Shown: in pieces, positions 37,797 through 46,968 of the stretch
Position numbering within the stretch: the stretch's first letter is position 1
Layout of the letters: every line of letters starts with the position of its first letter
Source: Nesterenkonia aurantiaca
GTDB taxonomy: Bacteria > Actinomycetota > Actinomycetes > Actinomycetales > Micrococcaceae
DNA length: 64,000 nucleotides
Direction: 5' to 3'
Assembly (NCBI RefSeq): GCF_004364585.1
Contig: NZ_SOAN01000002.1
Coordinates: forward strand, 251,000-314,999
Program-made: the position numbers and the translations under genes
The notes under the pieces: generated by a model
Databases searched by the model: none
Told to the model about the DNA's origin: nothing
What the model saw: only the letters and a program-made list of their open reading frames with translations

Positions 37797-37911
37797 GGGT
37801 TCTCCTGTGCGGGTGCGGATGTCGTTGTCTGGAGTGCTCTGGTGTGTGGGTGTGTGGATGCCTGGGTGTGTGGAAGCAACGGTGGGGAAGCCTCGGTGTC
37901 GGGGCTGGCCC

Positions 37912-38631
37912 TCAGGTCGCCGGCGCGGCGCCCGCGGTGACCTTTAGGCGCCGCTCGGAGCGGCGCAGCCCCGGAGAGATCGTCAGGCGCCCGGCGAGCA
38001 GGAACCCCAGCTCCAGGACGAGCGCGACGACGGCGACGAGTGCGGCGCCGGCCGCCATCTGGCCGAAGTCGTTGTTCGCGCGCCCATCGATGATGTACCG
38101 GCCCAGCCCGTTGAGTGAGACATAGGCGGCCACGGTGGCGGTGGAGACGATCTGCAGCATGGCGCCGCGGACGCCCGAGATCATGAGCGGCAGCGCGCAG
38201 GGAAGCTGGACCCGGGTCAGGACCTGCATCGGGGTGTAGCCGAGCCCGGTGGCGGCGTCCACGGCGCTGCGGTCTGCGGTCTGGATCCCGGTGGAGGTCC
38301 CGGTGAGGATCGAGGGGATGGCCAGCAGCACCAGGACCAGGATGGCCGGCGCGGTGAACACCAGCGAGCTGCTGAACAGCGGGGCGGCGAGCATCACCAC
38401 GACGATCAGCAGACCCAGGGTCGGGAGCGCGCGCAGCGCATTCGCCATCCCCGCCACGACGGCCTCGCCGCGTCCGGTGTGCCCCACGTAGATCCCCAGC
38501 GGGACGGCGATCGCGAGCGCGAGGCCGAGTGCGATGAGCGAGTTGAGCAGGTGATATCCGATCCGGACCGGGATCCCGGTGCTCCCGCTCCAGTTCCCCG
38601 GATCCGCGAAGAATTCGATGAGTCCGCTCAT
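37912..38631 (-). CDS. Osmoprotectant ABC transporter permease (second)
   Basis: 239-residue inner-membrane subunit with five to six helices, a BPD_transp_1 domain and the EAA-like loop AVDAATGLGYTPMQVLTRVQLP. It pairs with the other permease to form the channel. The ATG at 38631 overlaps the upstream stop as ATGA; the frame is open further upstream but only as a shadow of the other permease gene. Confidence 0.9.
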   Translation of the reverse strand: MSGLIEFFADPGNWSGSTGIPVRIGYHLLNSLIALGLALAIAVPLGIYVGHTGRGEAVVAGMANALRALPTLGLLIVVVMLAAPLFSSSLVFTAPAILVLVLLAIPSILTGTSTGIQTADRSAVDAATGLGYTPMQVLTRVQLPCALPLMISGVRGAMLQIVSTATVAAYVSLNGLGRYIIDGRANNDFGQMAAGAALVAVVALVLELGFLLAGRLTISPGLRRSERRLKVTAGAAPAT

Positions 38632-39389
38632 GACAGGACCCCCTTGCCGGATCCCTCGGAGGGTGATGGCCGGCTCGGGCCTGTGGTGGCGCCCGCGCTG
38701 GCGGGCCGGGTCTTGGTGGCGCTGGCGGACCGGGCCGTGACGGACCGGGCTGCGGCTGGCCGCCAGGGGGTCAGCATCCGGGAGAGCCCGAGGATGAGCA
38801 GGTCCAGGACCACGGCGATCAGCAGGCACAGGATGATGCCGGTGACGATCGGGGTCATCAGGCCCAGCGAGTAGCCCTGGGTGAAGAGCGAGCCGAGCTG
38901 CTGGACGCCGATGATCGCGGCCATGGTGACGATGCTGATGTTCGAGACCACGGCCACCCACAGCCCGGCCAGGATCACCGGCACCGCGACCGGAAGCTGC
39001 ACCCGGGTGAAGCGTTGGAAGGCGCGATACCCCATCGCCTCAGCGGCCTCCACCGTCTCGCGGGGCACTGCGGCGAGGCCGTCGGCGACCACCCGGACCA
39101 TCAGGGCCAGGGTGTAGATGGTCAGCGCGATGACCACGTTGATCGGGTCCAGGATCTGGGTGCCGATCACTCCGGGCAGCAGGACGAAGAAGGCCAGGGA
39201 GGGGATGGTGTAGAACAGCCCCGAGGTGCCGACGATCAGCCCGTAGAGTCGCGGAACCTGGTGGGCCCACCAGCCCAGCGGCAGTGCCAGGGCCAGTCCC
39301 ACCACGGTGGGGATCAGCGTGAGCCAGAGGTGCGCGAGCGTCAGCTCCAGGATCCAGGAGAGGTTGGAGCTGAGCCAGGTCAGGTTCAC
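38628..39389 (-). CDS. Osmoprotectant ABC transporter permease (first)
   Basis: 253 residues, about six membrane helices and the EAA-like loop VEAAEAMGYRAFQRFTRVQLP (trim to EAAEAMGYRAFQRFTRVQ). The last 40 residues are Ala/Ser/Thr/Arg-rich and cytoplasmic. The GTG start overlaps the ATPase stop (GTGA). Confidence 0.9.
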   Translation of the reverse strand: MNLTWLSSNLSWILELTLAHLWLTLIPTVVGLALALPLGWWAHQVPRLYGLIVGTSGLFYTIPSLAFFVLLPGVIGTQILDPINVVIALTIYTLALMVRVVADGLAAVPRETVEAAEAMGYRAFQRFTRVQLPVAVPVILAGLWVAVVSNISIVTMAAIIGVQQLGSLFTQGYSLGLMTPIVTGIILCLLIAVVLDLLILGLSRMLTPWRPAAARSVTARSASATKTRPASAGATTGPSRPSPSEGSGKGVLS

Positions 39390-40501
39390 GACGCGGCCCG
39401 GGTGGCGGCTGCGGCACCCTTGGCGCGGCGGATGGCTGCGACTACGTCGTCGGTGCTGACCACCCCGAGCAGGGCGCCCTCGGCGTCGGTGACGATCCCG
39501 TCCCCGTTGGGGCTTGAGAGGGCGGCGTCGAGGAAATCGCGCAGCGGTGCGCCGAGCGAGGCGGTGGAACCGGCGTGGTTGATGGCGGAGTCCTGCAGTG
39601 CGGCGCCCACCTGGTCACGGTGCGCCCAGCCGATGGGACGACGCTGGGCGTCGACGGCGACGAGCCACCCGTCCGGGCGGAAGCGCAGCGCCTCGGCAGC
39701 TTCGCCGAGCACCGCAGACGCCGTCTGCAGGATCGGGGTGTGTTCATCTGCCCCGGTGAAGCCGAGCGAACGGTACCCGCGTGAGCGGCCCACGAAGTTC
39801 GCGACGAAGGCGTCGGCCGGATCCCGGAGCAGCACCTCCGGTGACGCGACCTGGGCGAGGTGACCGCCCTGGCGCAGCACCGCGATCTGATCGCCGAGGA
39901 TGAGCGCCTCATCGATGTCGTGGGTGACCAGGACGATGGTCTTGCCGATGCGCTCCTGGAGCCGGAGGAACTCCTGCTGCAGCTGGGCCCGGACGATCGG
40001 GTCCACCGCGCTGAAGGGTTCATCCATCAACAGGAACGGCGGGTCGGTGGCCAGGGCCCGGGCCACTCCCACGCGCTGCTGCTGGCCGCCGGAGAGCTGC
40101 CAGGGATACCTCTGCGCCAGCGACTCATCCAGTCCCACCAGCTCAAGCAGCTCCATGGCCCGTTCTCGTGCCGGGGACTTCTTGGTCCCGAGCAGCCGGG
40201 GGAGTGCACCGACGTTGTCGACCACGGTGCGGTGCGGGAAGAGCCCGGCGTTCTGGATGACGTAGCCGATCCGACGGCGCAGCTCGACCTTGTCGATGCC
40301 GGAGGTGTCTTCGCCGTCCATGGTGATGCTGCCCGAGGTGGGATCGATCAACCGGTTGATCATCCGCATCGAGGTGGTCTTCCCGCAGCCGCTGGGCCCG
40401 ACCAGCACGGTGATCTCGCCCTGCGGAGCCTCGAGGCTCAGGCTGTCGACGGCCACGGTGCCGTCCGGGTAGGTTTTCGACACCTGGTCGAAGACGATCA
40501 T
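39386..40501 (-). CDS. Osmoprotectant ABC transporter ATP-binding protein with CBS domains
   Basis: 371 residues: Walker A GPSGCGKTT (near 36-44), signature LSGGQQQR (near 138), Walker B FLLMDEPFSAVDP and H-loop THDIDEAL. The C-terminal part (about 250-371) contains a tandem CBS-like module (SPNGDGIVTDAEGALLGVVS at the end), which in OpuA-type importers senses ionic strength. The ATG at 40501 has AAGGAG 7 bases before it; the longer open frame is not used. First gene of the operon. Confidence 0.92.
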   Translation of the reverse strand: MIVFDQVSKTYPDGTVAVDSLSLEAPQGEITVLVGPSGCGKTTSMRMINRLIDPTSGSITMDGEDTSGIDKVELRRRIGYVIQNAGLFPHRTVVDNVGALPRLLGTKKSPARERAMELLELVGLDESLAQRYPWQLSGGQQQRVGVARALATDPPFLLMDEPFSAVDPIVRAQLQQEFLRLQERIGKTIVLVTHDIDEALILGDQIAVLRQGGHLAQVASPEVLLRDPADAFVANFVGRSRGYRSLGFTGADEHTPILQTASAVLGEAAEALRFRPDGWLVAVDAQRRPIGWAHRDQVGAALQDSAINHAGSTASLGAPLRDFLDAALSSPNGDGIVTDAEGALLGVVSTDDVVAAIRRAKGAAAATRAAS

Positions 40502-40628
40502 CCGGGTTCTCCTTGTCTCCTCCGAGCCCATGGGACACCGGACGATCGTTCCTGACCTGCGATGAGACACCCCTGGGTTCCGGGGTGGGGGCCTCGCTCA
40601 GCGGTCGCAGCGTCGAGGCGAGGTGGGC

Positions 40629-41816
40629 TCAGGAGCCGTAGCGATTGGTCAGCAGCACGCCGCCGCCGTCGACGCCCTTGGCGCCCTGCACGAAGTCCAG
40701 GCCGGCGTCGGCCACTCGGGACTCCTCGGGACGGTAGGCGCTGACCTCGCCCATCACCCAGGCGGTCTGGCCCGAGGCGGTGAGGTGAGCCACGGCGTCC
40801 TCGGCCCTCTCGGCGGAGACCACCGCGACCATGCCCACACCGAGGTTCAGCGTGCGCTCCAGATCGGCCTGTGGGACCGAGCCCAGCCGGGCGATCAGCG
40901 AGAACACCGCGGGCCAGGACCAGGTCGAACGGTCCACGGTGGCCATCAGCCCCGCGGGCAGCACGCGCGCCAGGTTGGCCGCGAGGCCACCGCCGGTGAC
41001 GTGGCTGAACCCGCGCACCGGAGCCTCGGGGGAGATCTCACCCTCGGTCGGGTCGCCGTTGAGCGCGGTGACCAGGTCCAGGCAGGGCGTGGTGTAGAGC
41101 CGGGTGGGTTCCAGCAGCTCCTGGCCCAGCGTGCGGCCGAACTCCTCGACCTCGCGCTCGTAGCCCCAGCCTGCGGAGGAGACCACGCGGCGGACCAGCG
41201 AGTAGCCGTTGGAGTGGATGCCGGAGGAGGCCATGCCGATGATCACGTCTCCGGCGCGGACCCGCTCCGGGCCCAGCACGGCGGAGGCGTCCACGACGCC
41301 GGTGGCCGCGCCCGCGACGTCGTACTCATCTTCGGCCAGCAGTCCGGGGTGCTCGGCGGTCTCCCCGCCGATCAGCGCGGTGCCGGTCTCGGCGGCGGCC
41401 TTGGCGATCCCGGAGACCACCGCGGCGATCCGGGCGGGCTCCACCTTGCCGGTGGCGATGTAGTCGGTCATGAACAGCGGCTTCGCGCCCATCACCACGA
41501 TGTCATCGACCACCATGCCGACCAGGTCGAAGCCGATGGTGTCGTGGATGTCCATCGCCTGGGCGATGGCCACCTTGGTGCCGACCCCGTCGGTGGAGGT
41601 GGCCAGCAGCGGCCGGGGCAGCCGCTTGAGCTCGGAGGCGTCGTAGAGCCCGGCGAAGCCGCCCACACCGCCGAGCACCGCCGGGGTGTGAGTGGCCTCG
41701 ATATGGGCCTTCATCAGCTCCACGGCGCGGTCACCGGCCTCGACGTCGACTCCGGCGGAGGCATAGGTGATCGGAGCGCCGGAGCTGGTCTCGGCGCTGG
41801 TGTTCTCAGAAGTCAC
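40629..41816 (-). CDS. purM: Phosphoribosylformylglycinamidine cyclo-ligase
   Basis: AIR synthetase, step 5 of purine synthesis (FGAM + ATP to AIR), 395 residues. ITYASAGVDVEAGDRAVELMK is the standard N-terminus (ASAGVDVEAGDRAVELM), followed by STDGVGTKVAIA, FMTDYIATGKVEP and LIGGETAEHPG. The GTG at 41816 overlaps the purF stop (GTGA) and has GGAGG ahead; upstream open frame is ignored. Co-transcribed with purF. Confidence 0.96.
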   Translation of the reverse strand: MTSENTSAETSSGAPITYASAGVDVEAGDRAVELMKAHIEATHTPAVLGGVGGFAGLYDASELKRLPRPLLATSTDGVGTKVAIAQAMDIHDTIGFDLVGMVVDDIVVMGAKPLFMTDYIATGKVEPARIAAVVSGIAKAAAETGTALIGGETAEHPGLLAEDEYDVAGAATGVVDASAVLGPERVRAGDVIIGMASSGIHSNGYSLVRRVVSSAGWGYEREVEEFGRTLGQELLEPTRLYTTPCLDLVTALNGDPTEGEISPEAPVRGFSHVTGGGLAANLARVLPAGLMATVDRSTWSWPAVFSLIARLGSVPQADLERTLNLGVGMVAVVSAERAEDAVAHLTASGQTAWVMGEVSAYRPEESRVADAGLDFVQGAKGVDGGGVLLTNRYGS

Positions 41817-43369
41817 TTCTTGGCCTCCGCGAGGGGGATTTCGTCGATTTCGAATTCGGCATCGGGTCCTGGGTCGCAGCCGCCGCCAGGGTTCTGCGAG
41901 GAATCGGCCGGCTGCTCCAGCAGCATCTTCCCCCGGCGGCTCTCCGGCGGAAGCTTGATCGGGTAGACCCCGGAGAAGCAGGCGGTGCACAGGGTGGAGC
42001 GGGGCTGCTGGGTGGCGGCGATCATCCCGTCCTCGGAGATGTAGGCCAGCGAGTCGGCCCCCACCGCCTGGGTGATCTCGTCCATGGTGGCGCCGTTGGC
42101 GATCAGCTCGGCCCTGGAGGCGAAGTCGATCCCGTAGAAGCAGGGCCATTTCACCGGTGGGGAGGAGATCTTCACATGGATCTCGGCGGCGCCGGCCTCC
42201 TTGAGCATCCGCACGATCGCACGCTGGGTGTTGCCGCGCACGATCGAGTCATCCACGACCACCACGCGCTTGCCGCGGACCACATGGTCCTGGACGTTGA
42301 GCTTGAGCCGGATCCCGAGCTGGCGCAGGGTCTGCGAGGGCTCGATGAAGGTCCGACCGACATAGGCGTTCTTGATGAACCCCTGCGCGAACGGGAGCCC
42401 GGAGGCCTCGGCGTAGCCCACCGCCGCCGGGGTTCCGGATTCGGGGACCGGAATCACGATGTCGGCGTCGTGGGTGTCCTCGCGGGCCAGCTGGCGGCCC
42501 ATCTCGACCCGGGACTCATAGACCGAGCGGCCATTGATGTTGGCATCCGGGCGGGCCAGGTAGACGTATTCGAAGACGCAGCGCGAAGGGTTGGCGGCGG
42601 CGAAGCGGTGGGAGCGCACGCCGTCGGAGTCGATGGCGATCAGCTCGCCGGGCTCGATCTCGCGGATCACCGAGGCGCCCACGGTGGCCAGCGCCGACTG
42701 CTCCGAGGCGACCACCCAGCCGCTGGCGAGGCGTCCCAGCACCAGCGGGCGCACGCCGTGCGGATCCCGGGCGGCGTAGAGCGTGTTCTCGTTCATGAAC
42801 ACCAGGCAGAATGCGCCCTCCAGGGTGGGCAGCAGCGCCATCGCCTGAGCTTCGAGGCTGTCTCCGGGCTGTTCCTTCAGCAGCGCGGTCACCAGCGCGG
42901 TGTCGGTGGTGTTGCCCTGGTTGAGTTCGCCGAAGTCGGCACGTCCGTGGCGTTCGATGATCCGGTCGCGCAGATCTGCGGAGTTCGTCAGGTTGCCGTT
43001 GTGGCCCAGGGCCACGGTGCCGTGCGGGGTGTCCCCGAGGGTGGGCTGGGCGTTGGACCACTGGCTGGCCCCGGTGGTGGAGTAGCGGCAGTGCCCGACG
43101 GCGATGTGCCCGGTCAGCGAGTTCAGCGTGGACTCGTCGAAGACCTGGGAGACCAGGCCGAGGTCCTTGTAGACCCGGATGCTCTTGCCGTCGGAGGCGG
43201 CGATCCCGGCAGACTCCTGGCCGCGGTGCTGCAGCGCGTAGAGCCCGTAGTAGGCCAGTTTGGAGACTTCCTCTCCGGGTGCCCAGACGCCGAAGACACC
43301 GCATTCGTCCTGCGGCAGCGGGTCCTCGTCGAGGAGATTGAAGTTCAGCCGACCATCATTCCGGGTCAT
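41813..43369 (-). CDS. purF: Amidophosphoribosyltransferase
   Basis: First committed enzyme of purine synthesis (PRPP + Gln to PRA), 518 residues. A 22-residue propeptide precedes the catalytic Cys23 (QDECGVFGVWA). The PRPP loop is VVVVDDSIVRGNT. Cysteines in SRCVFEYVY, PCFYGIDF and LCTACFSG are those of the [4Fe-4S] type of PurF. The ATG at 43369 is chosen for the normal propeptide; a GTG-type extension is unlikely. The C-terminal tail after KLPPESRRGK is long and acidic (DPGPDAEFEIDE). Confidence 0.97.
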   Translation of the reverse strand: MTRNDGRLNFNLLDEDPLPQDECGVFGVWAPGEEVSKLAYYGLYALQHRGQESAGIAASDGKSIRVYKDLGLVSQVFDESTLNSLTGHIAVGHCRYSTTGASQWSNAQPTLGDTPHGTVALGHNGNLTNSADLRDRIIERHGRADFGELNQGNTTDTALVTALLKEQPGDSLEAQAMALLPTLEGAFCLVFMNENTLYAARDPHGVRPLVLGRLASGWVVASEQSALATVGASVIREIEPGELIAIDSDGVRSHRFAAANPSRCVFEYVYLARPDANINGRSVYESRVEMGRQLAREDTHDADIVIPVPESGTPAAVGYAEASGLPFAQGFIKNAYVGRTFIEPSQTLRQLGIRLKLNVQDHVVRGKRVVVVDDSIVRGNTQRAIVRMLKEAGAAEIHVKISSPPVKWPCFYGIDFASRAELIANGATMDEITQAVGADSLAYISEDGMIAATQQPRSTLCTACFSGVYPIKLPPESRRGKMLLEQPADSSQNPGGGCDPGPDAEFEIDEIPLAEAKK

Positions 43370-43679
43370 GCGCAGGAGTCCTCTCTGCAGAGTCGAGCTT
43401 CTGCAGGTCATAAGTGCGGGTGCGCTTCCGAGAGCGCCAGTCGATGAACAGCCAGGTCACAGCGCCCAGGGCGAGGCCAGGCATCGCGAAGGCGACGGTG
43501 AGATAGCCCAGCGAACCGCCGAGCGAATAGTCATCAGCCGGTCCGGTGACCAGCACGACGACGACGGCGGCCAGCACGGCCGCGAACACACCTGCGATGA
43601 GGAAGGGGCTCAGTCTGGGGGTGGGACGAACGGTCACCTGCCGAGGCTCCGACTCGCCGGACTGCTCGCGTGAAGACAT
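43356..43679 (-). CDS. Small membrane protein upstream of purF
   Basis: 107 residues with two membrane helices (about 27-47 and 58-78) and a basic SRKRTRTYDLQKL tail. The ATG at 43679 is preferred over one three codons earlier. It overlaps the purF start by 14 bp, so it is read in the same operon. Unknown function; small membrane proteins in this place are common in related actinobacteria as far as I recall. Confidence 0.7.
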   Translation of the reverse strand: MSSREQSGESEPRQVTVRPTPRLSPFLIAGVFAAVLAAVVVVLVTGPADDYSLGGSLGYLTVAFAMPGLALGAVTWLFIDWRSRKRTRTYDLQKLDSAERTPAHDPE

Positions 43680-43769
43680 ATCCCACATGCTACCGGCCCA
43701 GCCTGGGTGCCTGGCACCTGCGAACTGGTGCTCGGGTTGATCGGCCGCAGCGGCGGGGCCGGGGAGGGT

Positions 43770-44135
43770 TCACCGGTGGCGCGGCAGCAGGGGCAGCAGC
43801 GCCGAGAGGTCCGCGCGGGTGCCGGAGGCGGAGATCCGCCCGGCGGCACTGGCGCTCGCCCAGCCGGTGGCCCCGGTGGCGAGCTCCAGCCAGTCCTGCG
43901 GGGCGAGTTCGACCACGTTGGGCGGGGTACCCCGGGAGTGGTTGGGCCCCTCGATGCACTGGGTCACCCCGAAGGGCGGGACCCGGACCTCCACGGAGTT
44001 CCCCGGGGCCAGCTCGGCAAGCTCCTCGAGGCAGTACCGCACGGCAGCGGCCACGGTCCTGCGGTCGGAGTCTCCTGACTCCCACGCGCGGACCGCGGCC
44101 CTGCCGTCCTCGGCGCTGATGCGACGTCGTGGCAT
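43770..44135 (-). CDS. SCP2-like (sterol carrier) family protein
   Basis: 121 residues resembling actinobacterial sterol-carrier family proteins: an N-terminal charged helix, then VEVRVPPFGVTQCIEGPNHSR (core RVPPFGVTQCIEGP) and GTPPNVVELAPQDWLELATG, and a C-terminal ADLSALLPLLP helix. The fold binds lipids or serves as a small-molecule pocket; the role here is unknown. Spaced 90 bp from the small membrane protein gene and 13 bp after the SSADH gene on the same strand. Confidence 0.78.
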   Translation of the reverse strand: MPRRRISAEDGRAAVRAWESGDSDRRTVAAAVRYCLEELAELAPGNSVEVRVPPFGVTQCIEGPNHSRGTPPNVVELAPQDWLELATGATGWASASAAGRISASGTRADLSALLPLLPRHR

Positions 44136-44148
44136 GCTCAGCGGCTCA

Positions 44149-45525
44149 TCATCCGGCGATCTTGACCAGACGCCGGTTGACGAACTCCGCCATGCCGTAG
44201 GGGCCGAGCTCGCGGCCCACGCCGGAGCGCTTCACACCGCCGAAGGGCAGCTCGGCGGAGGTGCCGGCGGGCTCGTTGACGAAGATCATGCCGGTGTGGA
44301 TCTGCTCGCCCACCCGCTGGGCGTGGGCGACGTCGGTGGCGAACACCGAGGCTGAAAGGCCGTACTGGGTGTCGTTGGCCAGTGTCACAGCCTCTTCCTC
44401 GTCGGCGACCTTGTAGACCATGGCCACCGGTCCGAAGAGCTCTTCGCCGTAGGCGCGCATCTCTGGGGTGATCCCGGTCAGCAGGGTGGGCTGGTACCAG
44501 GCGCCCCCACGCTGGTCGAAGTCTCCGCCCAGGTGCAGGGTGGCGCCCTTCTCCACGGCGTCATGGACCTGCTCGTGGAGATCCTCGGCGGCCTGCACCG
44601 AGGACATCGGGCCGATGAACGCCTCCTCGGAGAGCGGATCGAGCAGCTCGATCTTCGAGAGCGCCTGCTGGAACTGCTCGAGGAACTCGTCGTAGAACTC
44701 CGCCGGGACGATGACACGCTTGGCGGCGTTGCAGGCCTGCCCGGCGTTGGCCATCCGGCCCTGGACCGCGCCCTTGACCGCCTGGGGCAGGATCTCGCGA
44801 TCCAGCACCAGCAGCGGGTCGTTGCCGCCGAGCTCCAGGACGACCTTCTTCAGGTGCTCCCCGGCGGTGGCGGCGACCTTGGTGCCGGCGCGCTCGGAGC
44901 CGGTCAGCGAGATGCCCGCGACGCGGGGGTCCGGGATCACGATGTCGGCGATCTGCCCGCTGGAGGCATACACGTTGGTGTAGGCGTGCTCCGGGAAGCC
45001 GGCGTCCCGGAAGATCTGCTCCATCGCCGCGGCGGACTCGGGGCACTGTGAGGCGTGCTTGAGCATGATCGTGTTGCCGATCATCAGGTTCGGCACCGCG
45101 AAGCGGGCCACCTGGTAGTACGGGAAGTTCCACGGCATGATGCCCAGAAGCACGCCGAATGGGCGGCTCTGCATCACGGCGCTGCCGTCCGGGGCGTCGG
45201 TGATCGGTTCATCGGCGAGGAACTCGGCGCCGTGGTCGGCGTAGTAGTGGAAGATCGAGATCACGATGTCGAGCTCGGAGCGGGCCTGCTTCATCGGCTT
45301 GCCCATCTCGCGGGTGATGATCGTGGCCAGCTCGTCCTTGCGCTCCTGGTAGATCGCGGCCGCGCGGCGCAGCAGCTCGGCGCGCTCGGAGAGCTCGGTC
45401 TTCGACCAGCTGGTGAAGGTCTCGGCGGCGTGATCGAGCGTCTCGCGGAGCTGATCGTCGGTGAGGGTGGCGAACTCCGCCTCGACCTCACCGGTGGCTG
45501 GGTTGGTGACTTTGTAGTCGGCCAT
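44149..45525 (-). CDS. NADP-dependent succinate-semialdehyde dehydrogenase-like ALDH
   Basis: 458 residues. [39 protein letters not shown] (general base Glu) and GQACNAAKR with nucleophile Cys265. Same short SSADH group as the protein at 24399-25784, differing at the Cys flank (NAAKR here). The ATG at 45525 gives [13 protein letters not shown]; the frame upstream is non-coding. Not in a gab operon: it sits between purine genes and asparaginase, so this is likely the housekeeping copy. Confidence 0.9.
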   Translation of the reverse strand: MADYKVTNPATGEVEAEFATLTDDQLRETLDHAAETFTSWSKTELSERAELLRRAAAIYQERKDELATIITREMGKPMKQARSELDIVISIFHYYADHGAEFLADEPITDAPDGSAVMQSRPFGVLLGIMPWNFPYYQVARFAVPNLMIGNTIMLKHASQCPESAAAMEQIFRDAGFPEHAYTNVYASSGQIADIVIPDPRVAGISLTGSERAGTKVAATAGEHLKKVVLELGGNDPLLVLDREILPQAVKGAVQGRMANAGQACNAAKRVIVPAEFYDEFLEQFQQALSKIELLDPLSEEAFIGPMSSVQAAEDLHEQVHDAVEKGATLHLGGDFDQRGGAWYQPTLLTGITPEMRAYGEELFGPVAMVYKVADEEEAVTLANDTQYGLSASVFATDVAHAQRVGEQIHTGMIFVNEPAGTSAELPFGGVKRSGVGRELGPYGMAEFVNRRLVKIAG

Positions 45526-45765
45526 GGGAATCTGTGCCTCGCTTTTCAGTGGTCGATAGGTGACCTGTCCGCCGACGCGGCGGACTTCATCGACGGTATG
45601 GCTCCGCGCGGTGCGGCACAAGCCGATCGGGCGCTGAGCGGGGGTAGTTCACCACTGCGCGAAACCGGAACGATCTGAGGAATATAAACAGCGTGCAGCA
45701 CACCTGTTCCGGGAGGTCTCGCCGGGAGCCCTTGCCGCAGCGGCGGCGGGGCCTGGAACCGGGGT

Positions 45766-46890
45766 TCAGAGGCGTTCGAGCAGCGCCGGGGCCAGCCGGA
45801 TGCTGCCCACCTGCTCCGCGCCGAGGCCACCGGTGATCGGCTTGACGATCTTGCGCAGCACCGGTCCCAGGGCGTCGAGCTCGATCACGCCGCGGGCCGC
45901 GAGCATGCTCAGTGCCACCAGGTTCGTGGCGCGGGAGGACCCGTCGAGGACCTTGACCGCGACGGCGGTGCCGTCCGGCGCCCCGACCACCAGGACGCCC
46001 TCGGCGCCGAGCTTCGCGGTCAGGCCCAGCTCCTCGAGCACCAGGGTGTTGGCCTCGCCGCGACCATGCACCGCCCACGGGTAGTCCAGCATCGCCTGGT
46101 TCACCGTGAACGCGTGGACCTCGGCGTCTCGGCGCGAGGTGGCGGCGGTGAGCTTGGAGAAGCCGCGGGCCAGCCCGGTCAGCGAGAGCGCCGGGGCGGG
46201 CGCGCCGCAGCCGTCGACCCCGACCACGGTGGGGGTCTCGCCGCAGTACTCGGTGATCACGTCCATGATCACCCGCTGCAGCGGGTGGGAGCGCTCGAGG
46301 TAGGTGTTGAGCCGCCAGCCGTTGGTGCGGGTCGCGGCCAGGAACGCTGCATGCTTGCCGGAGCAGTTGAAGGCCAGCGGGGTCTCGGTCTTGCCGGCCT
46401 CCAGGTGCACCCGCAGGTCCTGGTGCCGGGCGGGCCAGGCCGCCGGGCACTTCAGCGCCGAGGCGTCGAGGCCCTCGGCGGCGAGGACGCTCGCGGCGAG
46501 CTCCTGATGCTTGCGCGAGCCCACATGGGACCCGCAGGCCAGGGCCACCGCCTCCGGGGAGATCAGCGCGCCGGACCGCAGCGAGGCGATGGCCTGGAAC
46601 GGCTTCAGCGTGGAGCGCGGGAACATCAGCCGCTCAGGAGCGCCGATGGACTCCAGCACCACCCCGTCGGGACCCACCAGCACCGCGGAGCCGATATGTC
46701 GGGATTCCACGACGCCGGCGCGGGTCACCACGGCGAGTTCGGCGGACTCCGCGACCGAGGCCGGCTCCAGGCCCGGCTGCTCGAAGGTTCCGGCATCGGA
46801 TCCGGCGGAGGTCCCGACGGAGGCTCCCGCGGAGGCTCCGGAGGAGGACGGCACCGAGGGTGCAACGGGTGAGCGGCGCGCATCATTCAT
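45766..46890 (-). CDS. Asparaginase (thermolabile, Rhizobium-type)
   Basis: 374 residues of the Asparaginase_II family, unrelated to the classical bacterial enzyme. Family blocks: SRHIGSAVLVG, PRSTLKPFQAIA (active-site Ser-Lys region), CGSHVGSRKHQ, FNCSGKHAAFLA and VGVDGCGAPAPAL. Hydrolyses asparagine to aspartate. The first 45 residues are Ser/Ala/Gly-rich and probably disordered; a start inside this stretch cannot be excluded. Divergent from purDC with a 54-bp gap. Confidence 0.88.
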   Translation of the reverse strand: MNDARRSPVAPSVPSSSGASAGASVGTSAGSDAGTFEQPGLEPASVAESAELAVVTRAGVVESRHIGSAVLVGPDGVVLESIGAPERLMFPRSTLKPFQAIASLRSGALISPEAVALACGSHVGSRKHQELAASVLAAEGLDASALKCPAAWPARHQDLRVHLEAGKTETPLAFNCSGKHAAFLAATRTNGWRLNTYLERSHPLQRVIMDVITEYCGETPTVVGVDGCGAPAPALSLTGLARGFSKLTAATSRRDAEVHAFTVNQAMLDYPWAVHGRGEANTLVLEELGLTAKLGAEGVLVVGAPDGTAVAVKVLDGSSRATNLVALSMLAARGVIELDALGPVLRKIVKPITGGLGAEQVGSIRLAPALLERL

Positions 46891-46955
46891 GGCCTCAGTC
46901 TACGGAGTGCGGGCCCCACGCTGCCGGAGCGGACCTGCGTCCGTGTGCCGTTCGA

Positions 46956-46961
46956 TAGGCT
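46956..46961 (+). promoter_or_regulatory. Candidate -10 box giving a leaderless purDC mRNA
   Basis: TAGGCT ends 7 bases before the GTG at 46969. No purine-rich ribosome site lies in between, so transcription may begin at the start codon. The -35 region is poor (ACCTGC at 17 bp). Confidence 0.4.
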
Positions 46962-46968
46962 GAGCGAC

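Noticed and set aside
37838-37885. GT-rich low-complexity stretch upstream of the osmoprotectant binding protein
   Set aside because: Irregular TGTGTGG runs without a fixed unit; not a true tandem repeat and no regulatory pattern visible.
40568-40587. Hairpin CACCCC/GGGGTG after the osmoprotectant ATPase start region
   Set aside because: Only a 6-bp stem; too weak to call a terminator for the neighbouring genes.
45526-45765. Open frames in the gap between SSADH and asparaginase
   Set aside because: In-frame extension of the SSADH reading frame and an antisense frame, without ribosome site or recognisable protein; treated as promoter region.
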